Origin: Conus ventricosus
Taxonomy: Eukaryota > Mollusca > Gastropoda > Neogastropoda > Conidae
DNA length: 64,000 nt
NCBI GenBank assembly: GCA_018398815.1
Contig: JAFLJL010014836.1
Span: 1-64,000 of the forward strand
Direction: 5' to 3'
Shown: one piece after another, positions 57,440-64,000 of the stretch
Layout of the letters: every line of letters starts with the position of its first letter
Numbering within the stretch: the first letter of the stretch is position 1
Program-made: the position numbers and the translations under genes
Notes under the pieces: generated by a model
What the model saw: only the letters and a program-made list of their open reading frames with translations
Told to the model about the DNA's origin: nothing
Database searches by the model: none

Positions 57440-57707
57440 TCCATAAACAAATGCTTCTTCCTCTTCCTTGTCGGAGTATCAGAGTTCAAAGTATCATGCA
57501 ACAGTCTTACCTTGGCTTTGCCCGACCTGCATACCTTTGAGAGGTGTGCGACCTTGTCACAGTTGTGGTACAGTCTGTCTTTTGCAGGACAGTGGTCACG
57601 AGGGTGTGAGACTGCTGCACCAGCCACAATGTCCATCTTGCTGTAAGGACGAGTAGAGTGTGTGAAATAGTCTCTAGAACCACAACCTTTAGCACCACAA
57701 TCAACGG

Positions 57708-57835
57708 AATTTCCATGACTGGAACCACGTTGACTGGAAGCATGATGACTGAATCCTGTTGACTGGACTGCGTTGACTGGAACCTCGTCGACTGGAATTG
57801 TGCTGGCTTGAACCCCATCTACTGGAACTGTGTTG
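57708..57835 (-). repeat. Degenerate 15-18 bp repeats in gag
   Basis: Eight or so variants of GTTGACTGGAAC in plus-strand reading, encoding VPVDGVQAS, IPVDEVPVNAVQST on the minus strand. In frame throughout, unlike the larger arrays. Confidence 0.65.
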
Positions 57836-58073
57836 ATTCCCTGAATTTCGTACAGAGTAGGCAGGGGCATCACAAGGATCAGCTGTTGTTTATGAGATGC
57901 AGCTTGACGGGAACTGAGAGGCCTTCTATTTCTGAAACTCCCGTTTCGCAAGGTAAAGATCACGAGCTTCATCTAGCACTTGCTTTAGTGTCAGATCGTC
58001 TTTGATGCCTTCCTATCGTACTCTTTGTTGACGCGCATCCTTGGATGATTTTGCAAGAATTTCTTTCCCTCGG

Positions 58074-58264
58074 GACCTGTGAAGTCATTTTTGCTGACAA
58101 TCTTCTTAATCGTGTGTGAACGCACCAATGCCTTCAGCTGACCTGTGAATCATTTTGCTGACAATTTTCTTAATCGTGTAGAACGCATCAATGCCTTCAC
58201 TGACCTGTGAAGTCAGTTTGCTGACAATCTCTTAATCGGTGTAGAACGCATCAATGCCTTCAGC
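58074..58264 (-). repeat. 62-bp tandem repeat in gag, 3 units
   Basis: Units start at about 58074, 58139 and 58200, each GACCTGTGAA through GCTGACAAT and CTTAATCG to GCATCAATGCCTTCA. Small indels distinguish them. The fifth array in this element. Confidence 0.85.
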
Positions 58265-58300
58265 TGCTTTTTGTGTCCACCGTCTGAACTTGAACATCTC

Positions 58301-58686
58301 AAATGACGTATTTCGTTTGGGTGAAGTGCGTCTTTAATGACAATTTGATCACTTGAATTAAGGTGAAACTGGTTTAAATTTCCCAAACCGTCATCCCGAA
58401 AAACCTAAAATGCTTTTGTTCTTTCTGTCAACGAGTCAAATGTTTCAGAAATATAAACTCCACCACAATGTAAACACAGCCTTCTTTGGTTAGTCTGACG
58501 TGATATCAAGGTCACATAAGAAGATGTCGATCTTATTCGATCCAAACTTTCATACCATACCATACCATACCATACCATACCGGTGCAGACGGGTTTTAAA
58601 CCCTATTCAGCCTTTAGTCGGGTCTTTTTCACAAAAGTCTAACATTCCCTACAATTTAAACTTCTTGTGTGGGTGATGATAGCGCA
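58301..58686. other. Junction region with (ATACC)n microsatellite
   Basis: Six ATACC units at 58553-58580. Upstream sequence may still be the Gypsy 5' end. No LTR identified. Ends at the boundary of element 2. Confidence 0.5.
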
Positions 58687-60925
58687 TGTCACGACCGACC
58701 CTGGAGGTCTGCCCTGACGGGATCGGTCTAGGTGGGAGTGAAGGGAGTGACTGACCTCACACGCTCCGCAAAGACCACAAAATTAAAGAAAACGATACAA
58801 CACCCCTTTTTATTCACCCCAAAGCAAAATAAACATTCCAACACACGCACCATGCACGATCAAAAATAAAGCACTCCAACGCACACAACATGCACAATCA
58901 CGATCAAGCACTCCAACGCACACAACATGCACAATCACGATCAAGCACTCCAACGCACACAACATGCCCCAATCACAATCAAGCACTCCAACCACACAAC
59001 ATGCACAATCACGATCAAGCGCTCCAACCACACAACATCACAATCACAATCAAGCACTCCCCACACCCCAACATGCACGATTATAAATAAATATTTCGCC
59101 AACGACGTACACGATCACAATTACAGCACTCCAGCACATATGACATATACACAATAATAAGGAATATCCCAGTATCAACCCTTTTCTCACACCATGGAGC
59201 GCGTCCACATCCCTGCCCCCCTGTCAAGTCCGCAGGGAGCACCCTGCGCACTAGGTGCTCCGAGCCGGGCTGGTTCTCGCAGGGAGTCCCCCAAAAAGCC
59301 GACACCCTCGACTCCCAAGCGGGCATGAAAGAGTGTCCCGGGGGGGGGGGGGGGGGGGGGGGGACGTAGCTGTTACTGGAGTCCTGGACGGGGTCCAGGC
59401 CGGCCAGTCAAACGGCGGGCTCTTCAAAGCAGCCCCACGGCCCGACCAAGGCGTGGCCTCGACCAGCGCGTGGCACCATCCCGTCCGTGGTCTCAGCCAG
59501 AACGGGGCCTCGACCAGCACGTGGCACCATCCATTCGTGCTCCGGGTGAAGCCCCCGGGAGGGGGGAGGACGTAGCTGGGAGGAGAGTCGGAGAGGAGAA
59601 AAAGAAAAGGAAGGGGGAAGAAGAAGGGTACTGGAACCCTGCCGTCAGTACCGTCTGACCATTGCTGCAAGTCTTATCAGCCACTCGCAGATGGCGAGGG
59701 AAGTGTATTAAACGAAACGCAGAACACCCATGGAATCAAGTCTTCCACACGATGCAGGTAAAAGACTGCATTAAATCAACGGGTTAAAAACAAATATAAT
59801 TATCTTCACCCTTCTCTCACCCCCTTTTAAAACTTTTTCCCTTTCCCTTTAGGAAATAAATCAACACACACCATCGCTTAATAACTGCCACCACATTTGC
59901 AAAAAATAATTCAATGGCATAACCGTCACATTTAAAAAACAACATTCAAATAACACAAATCTCCAACCACGCACCCCGAACGACAAATCATGCGTAACGC
60001 ACGCTCGTGAACATAAAACCGTTCTCCTTGCACACACAAACAACGTGGCCGAAGGAAAAAGCCCCGGCGAATGTGACAGGGGGGACAGCGAGACCAAGCA
60101 AGTTCCAACCCGGGAATCACCAGTTCCTCCCCTTCCCCACCGACAACCGCATCACCAATACATAAACAGGAGAAAGAATTTTGGAAATAATTTAGAATGG
60201 CCGGGTTAAAGATGGAATTAACCAGAAAAAAGGGTCTCACAAAAATATTTCTCTTACAATTTCGAAACAAAAGAAAATTGCGCAAAAGCGAAGACTAAGC
60301 CGGCTAACAACAACAAATCAAAACAAACAGACCACGAAACTGATGTTTAACCAGCTACCCGTGGTGACCCCGAAGAGGCGGCAAAGGACTCTCTCTACCC
60401 TCTGTCCAGTCGAGAGGACAGAGGCGAAGATGCGGAAACAGAAGAAATGATGTCCCTCTCCTACAGGCCGACTGCAGGAATTGAAAGTACTGACTGTACT
60501 CTCGACGATAAGGTAAAGAACCAGGACTGGAGCAGGCGCCCCCAGAACATCTTCCGCCGAGTGAAGAGCAACCTCCCTCAGCAATGGCGGCCAACATGCC
60601 ATGCTGCGTCACAGAGTAGCATACTTCAAACTAAAAGAAACGAAGCACGTGCGACAGGAAAAAGACGGGCGAGAGGCCGATGACAGAAAGTTCGAGAGAA
60701 AGGTACCGGCCACCGTGAACTTGCGGGATGAATAGCAGGGGCGGGGGAATTAGAGAGAGAGAGAGAGAAAGCAAACCGAAGTTGAGCTGAACCACACCAA
60801 GTGCAACTGCACCACAAGCCACCCTAAGGACGGATACACGACCACAGAAACGACAAAAAACAAATAAGTAATTCCGCCACCCTAGGTGGGTCGAACGTCG
60901 TAGGCCTCGCGACAAACTCGTGACA
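58687..60925 (-). repeat. 3' LTR of element 2
   Basis: 2,239 bases with perfect 8-base inverted ends: TGTCACGA at the minus-strand start (60925) and TCGTGACA at its end (58687). The start lies right after AGAAGGGGGGTT. It contains a 37-base tandem repeat, a G run of about 24 bases (59340-59363) and a duplicated block with GGCCTCGACCAGC(A/G)CGTGGC (59455-59530). Frames within it are not recognisable proteins. Confidence 0.85.
58868..59060. repeat. 37-bp tandem repeat inside the LTR of element 2
   Basis: About five units of GCACTCCAACGCACACAACA plus TGCACAATCACGATCAA, with deletions in the later ones. Open frames over it on both strands are artefacts. Confidence 0.85.
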
Positions 60926-60937
60926 AACCCCCCTTCT
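60926..60937 (-). promoter_or_regulatory. Polypurine tract of element 2
   Basis: AGAAGGGGGGTT on the minus strand, immediately before the LTR start, matching the tract of element 1. Confidence 0.75.
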
Positions 60938-61285
60938 AAAAGCATCTGTTTTCTCTGAATTCATTTGCTCCTTTAAACCCTTTGTCGCATGTGCAACTTC
61001 ACAACAATGGGACCGAACCCAACTCTCTGTGATCGACAGAGTACGATGAATCCAATACAAACATTCCACGATAGAATCACACGGGAAATACATAATACTA
61101 CATTTATCAAACAACTAAGAAAACCCTTTCCCCAACCATGAAAGTAAAAATACGAACCATTGGTGATTCACTACCGTTAACCTCACGGGAAGTGACAACT
61201 TTTCACTAACCTGATACAGAGCCCAAAAAAGGGATATAACCCTGGTTGAGGGGGTGTCCCTCTGACTGATTTTCCAATATGCTAA
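60938..61285 (-). other. Region between RNase H and polypurine tract of element 2
   Basis: About 350 bases after the pol end with no recognisable motif. Confidence 0.5.
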
Positions 61286-61480
61286 CTAGGGAGCTCGGCT
61301 AAGATAGTCAGTATCCGTATTAACAGGAACCCTTGATATACGGAAAGTGAACGCATGACTCTGCAGCTCCACTCTTAACTCATGGTCGACGACTGACTGG
61401 CCGGATCCGGTCCAGGCACTGGAGAGGATGATGACGCTCTCCATACAAACAATTCCGGCCGTACTTCTTCTTGGCACGCC
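61286..61480 (-). pseudogene. RNase H C-terminal remnant of element 2
   Basis: VVDHELRVELQSHAFTFRIS and PVNTDTDYLSRAP: the DH and the terminal (A/T)DYLSR block are those that close a Gypsy-type RNase H. The stop follows soon after, so pol ends with RNase H and not with integrase. Confidence 0.75.
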
Positions 61481-62060
61481 AGTGCGCGTCCAAATCTGCC
61501 TGAAGATTCAGCAACAGTAGGGGTATCGATAGTCCTAAGCGGGCAGCCTCGGGGTACCGACTCGCAGATTCTACCACTACCGAAGTGTAGCGGTGACCGC
61601 GACCCGGATGGAGGATTAATGGGCCCTCACCAGGTCGACCCCAACCTTGTTGAATGCCTCCCCAACCAGTGGCACTGACCCTAGGGAACACGCTTCAAGC
61701 GAACCCTTAGGCGTGTCCGTTGGCGGGTATCGCAACTGGGGCAGTACTGCCTAACCTGTGAGTTCATCCCTGGCCAAAAGAGTCTGTCTACTCGCTCGAG
61801 AGTCCGCTTGGAGCCCATATGACCTGCCATGGGGAATCGGGGCCTCCCGGAGGACAGACTCTCTCAAGCTTTGGGAACAACAAGCTGTTTGGCCACACAT
61901 CTGCCTGAGTGGAAACCCTAAAGAGGATCCCCTTGTGGACTTGAAGCTCACCTTGGCGTGTCGGGCCGACTGAGCGGGACGATCCACCAGCGTCGCAGGC
62001 GTTGGACATCCAAGTCCCTGGCCTGAAGACGGATAATGCTAGCAGGATCGGCCCTTGCCA
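61481..62060 (-). pseudogene. Integrase of element 2 (N-terminal and core)
   Basis: Starts around QRLRRWW and STRGSSLGFPLRQM (about 62000-61910); a zinc-binding region is spread over 61880-61740 in two frames (VLREAPIPHG, LARDELTG). Core pieces include VGVDLV near 61640 and GRGHRYTSVVVESASRYPEA (61610-61552), comparable to GRGHRDIL in element 1. After RYPEAARLG the sequence leaves integrase and within 100 bases joins RNase H. Confidence 0.7.
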
Positions 62061-62535
62061 AACTCGTTAGAGATCGGCTGAAGAACGGGACGTAATTCCT
62101 GTTCCTGCGTCTTAGCTTTGGCGCGTGTGGTGACTCCCACACACGCCTGTACGGGCAAATCCGTAGAAAACGGACTGACTGCGTCCGTCTGCGAAGGTGA
62201 TAGTATTCCCTACATAAGGAATACAGAGGTCGCTCCACTGCGATGGCCCATACTTCCGCCACAGAAGTGGGGGGTTTGGAGATAGAAACGATACTGAAGG
62301 CGGTGGAGGTAAAACCAGCCTCCAACCCGCAAAACATCGAAAACTGGCGCCCCCCCGGGGCCTTAGGGGAAACAAAATCCTTATCCACAAAGAGTGTTGA
62401 TGCCCCGAATCCCTGATGGTGTCGACCAAGGAGGAACCAACAACAGAGAGAAACACTGGCACTCGAATCACCAGAACGGGAGGAACCCACGTAGCTGAGG
62501 CACGAGGACGTTGGAAAGGACCACCCCACGACTAC
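62061..62535 (-). pseudogene. Aspartic protease of element 2
   Basis: SLVDTIRDSG near 62430-62404, then in the next frame ASTLFVDKDFVSPKAPGGRQ (62403-62345). D-S-G is a valid retroviral-type triad. Downstream VGNTITFADG continues the domain. One frameshift falls exactly after the active site. Confidence 0.7.
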
Positions 62536-62655
62536 CAGCGGCTTAGGACAATCTTTCCTAATTTGGCCAGGACGACCACAAAGAAAACACAGTCGGGGCG
62601 CTGAAATCCCCGATGAACTGCCTGCCTTTTTCCCCCCCCCACAGCATTGCGGCAC
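62536..62655 (-). pseudogene. Zinc knuckle of element 2 gag
   Basis: LCFLCGRPGQIRKDCPKP at about 62595-62542: CxxC and the final C are present, but the His position holds Gln (GQ for GH), so the CCHC is broken. Between gag capsid and protease, as expected. Confidence 0.72.
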
Positions 62656-63215
62656 CTTATTGCTCCCAAAATCCTGTGGAGGGCTTCCTCTCCGATCTGG
62701 GCGATCCCCAAATAAGCCCTGCGAGCTTCAGCAAACACCTCAGCTGTGTGAATCGCAGCCGCGAAATCCTGAGGTCTGTCTCGCCTATCCGGATCCTCAA
62801 CTCTGGGACACAGTGTTGGTGAGCGTTCAATGAGGAATCAATCCTCCACTCCAACTTTGCTAACTGACGCCAGTACCCTACGTCTTGCGCAGCCTATCAC
62901 CAAACTGCACGAAGGTCTCATCATTATTCTTCTTCATGGACCTAAACTTCCTCCTGTAGGCTCCCGGGGTAAGGTGGAAACGCTTACGCAAAACCAACGC
63001 ATGTCTGCATAAGACGCACCTTCATTTAGAGAGAGCACACACTCCCTGCAGCACCAGATAATCCAGAAAAAAGGTGCATAGCCTTTTTTTTCCTCAACAA
63101 TTGGTATGAACAAGCAACCTTGTCGAAATGCTCTAAGAACATATCAATGTCCTCACTAGGTCTGAACTCTGGAAGCTTTAACTTTGGGCCTCTAACTCTA
63201 TCACCTGCCTGGTGA
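62656..63215 (-). pseudogene. Capsid region of element 2 gag
   Basis: LPEFRPSEDIDMFLEHFDKV (about 63178-63119) is the capsid start typical of such gags (compare CGWEDVDAYLSHFERM in element 1). Later pieces include AEVFAEARRAYLGIAQIGEE (62750-62680). Frames slip several times. Confidence 0.72.
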
Positions 63216-63660
63216 TTAACCCCCTGGTTTACAGAAGCGAGAGGGCCCCGAAAGAAGTTGTTCCATCTCCTCCCTACGCAAAGCCTCCATCCTGTCTAGT
63301 TCTTCCCTACGGAGGGCTTCCTGCCTGTCAGCCTCTTCCCAAAGCTGAGCAGCCTCCTCCCACGCTGAGCCTTTCCCGTTTAGCAGCCTCCTCCCTACCT
63401 GACCTCCTCTTAGCAGCCTCCTCCCCACAAGAATAGCCTCTTCCTTTGCAAACCTCCTGGGCGTCCGTCTCCTCTCTACGCAGAGCCTCCATCCTGTCTA
63501 GTTCTTCCCTACGGAGGGCTTCCCCGCCGTCAGCCTCTTCCCTACGGAGCCTTGCCTCTTCCCTACTTCTTCCCTACGAAGGCTTTCCTGCCTAGCAGCC
63601 TCTTCCCTACGTAAGCTTCCTGCCTACAGCCTCTTCACTTTCGCTGCCGCTCCAGAAACA
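63216..63660 (-). pseudogene. Coiled-coil repeats at the N-terminus of element 2 gag
   Basis: The minus strand reads repeated EALRREELDRME and EEADRQEALRREE segments. At DNA level 24-36 base blocks with CTCCTCCCTACG and TTCTTCCCTACGGAGGGC recur, and 63270-63345 is nearly repeated at 63476-63545. Highly charged heptad-like sequence suggests an oligomerising coiled coil; many gag proteins have one before the capsid. Confidence 0.68.
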
Positions 63661-64000
63661 TAAGGACAGAGGTGATATCCTGAGGCGGTTCACCACTCCC
63701 GACCCGGGAGGGTGATCCGTCTGACCCGTCCCTTGGGTCTCGACTTTTCCCCTAAGGAAAGTCTTCTGGGGCATGCCCCTTACGAGGGAAGCCTGGAGAG
63801 GAGAAGGTTTCGGTCTCTGCGACTCAACAGAAGCCCACAGTTGCTTCGCTATAACTCTGACGCCTCCGAGCGGAAGTGCCAGCGGGTCTCAACAGGGGGA
63901 CCCCCCAGCGAAGAGGAGTAAAAGTACTCACTGGACTACCTGCTACAGCACTGGGAATAGGGAGAAGTTACCGTAGTCGAGGTACTGGGACTAATAGTAG
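63661..64000 (-). other. Probable gag start and leader of element 2
   Basis: No motif I can name. A possible start ATG for gag on the minus strand lies near 63663 (CAT), but the frame is unreliable. The window ends before any 5' LTR. Confidence 0.35.

Larger units (their letters stand above)
51400..58300 (-). mobile_element. Ty3/Gypsy element (Mag-like), expanded by internal minisatellites
   Basis: Minus strand, canonical order gag, protease, reverse transcriptase, RNase H, integrase. Its SDDI-type catalytic box and integrase resemble the Mag-type Gypsy elements common in invertebrates. The element is about 7 kb, but roughly 2.9 kb is tandem repeat derived from its own sequence: 62-bp in gag, 39-bp between RNase H and integrase, 47-bp in the integrase zinc region, 40-bp after the integrase core and 73-bp at the integrase C-terminus. 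Protein similarity resumes on the far side of each array. No LTRs identified. Confidence 0.85.
57406..58300 (-). pseudogene. gag C-terminal region of the Gypsy element
   Basis: A 188-codon frame (57972-57406) ends in a nucleocapsid with DHCPAKDRLYHNCDKVAHLS and KVCRSGK (57600-57528): a knuckle of the form YxxCxxxxHxxxxC, the first Cys being Tyr here. Upstream the frame holds a repeated VPVD/STxP-type stretch. Before that a 62-bp tandem repeat interrupts capsid sequence. The start is not visible. Confidence 0.7.
58687..64000 (-). mobile_element. Gmr1-like LTR retrotransposon 2, incomplete at window edge
   Basis: Minus strand. Readable order from 64000 down: gag coiled coil, capsid, zinc knuckle, protease, integrase, then directly an RNase H end, polypurine tract and 3' LTR. 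Reverse transcriptase is missing, which looks like an internal deletion of INT C-terminus plus RT plus most of RNase H. The order is what the INT-RT-RH layout of element 1 predicts. The 5' LTR, if present, is outside the window. Confidence 0.78.

Overview
This window looks like a repeat-saturated stretch of an animal genome. I found no intact host gene: almost everything I can identify is a transposable element or a tandem repeat. A lophotrochozoan, probably mollusc, host is my inference, from the mix of elements and the motif AAAGGGAGATAACT (seen at 44.4 and 45.2 kb), which I associate with mollusc repeats; I cannot prove it. Sequence quality is patchy. About 2.5-6.5, 8.2-24.6 and 37-43.6 kb are full of homopolymer runs and 1-2 base slips that break every frame, whereas 24.7-37 and 43.7-64 kb read much more cleanly. 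Part of the apparent decay is therefore probably unpolished consensus.

Layout. 0.5-3.5 kb: frameshifted protein-primed B-family DNA polymerase of Polinton/Maverick type, followed by possible further Polinton debris, three copies of a palindrome (6.7-6.9 kb) and a broken unknown gene (7.1-7.8 kb, minus). 9.8-11.3 kb: L1/Tx1-like LINE reverse transcriptase remnant. 12.6-13.4 kb: 22-bp minisatellite. 13.7-24.7 kb: an 11-kb LTR retrotransposon with 2.9-kb LTRs, Ty3/Gypsy-like proteins, and integrase placed before reverse transcriptase. 24.9-25.7 kb: two copies of a dispersed 430-bp repeat, a tRNA-like SINE head and a 100-N gap. 26.1-32.3 kb (minus): near full-length I/Jockey-type LINE. 32.3-37.1 kb: a minisatellite split by a 1-kb truncated copy of the same LINE. 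43.3-45.9 kb: another LINE, interrupted by a 1,001-bp LTR mini-element with a perfect 5-bp target duplication. 46.8-48.3 kb: a third type of LINE. 51.4-58.3 kb (minus): a Gypsy element in the canonical order gag-PR-RT-RH-INT, in which at least five short stretches of its own coding sequence have become tandem arrays. 58.7-64 kb (minus): a second element of the INT-before-RT type, with 2.2-kb LTRs and its reverse transcriptase deleted.

The most interesting results are (1) two LTR elements with Gypsy-type proteins but Copia-type domain order, as known for the Gmr1 group, and (2) the Gypsy element at 51-58 kb, whose integrase and linker coding sequence has seeded several unrelated minisatellites, one with about 38 copies. 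Nothing here points to a working host pathway; the genes listed are element genes and nearly all are broken.
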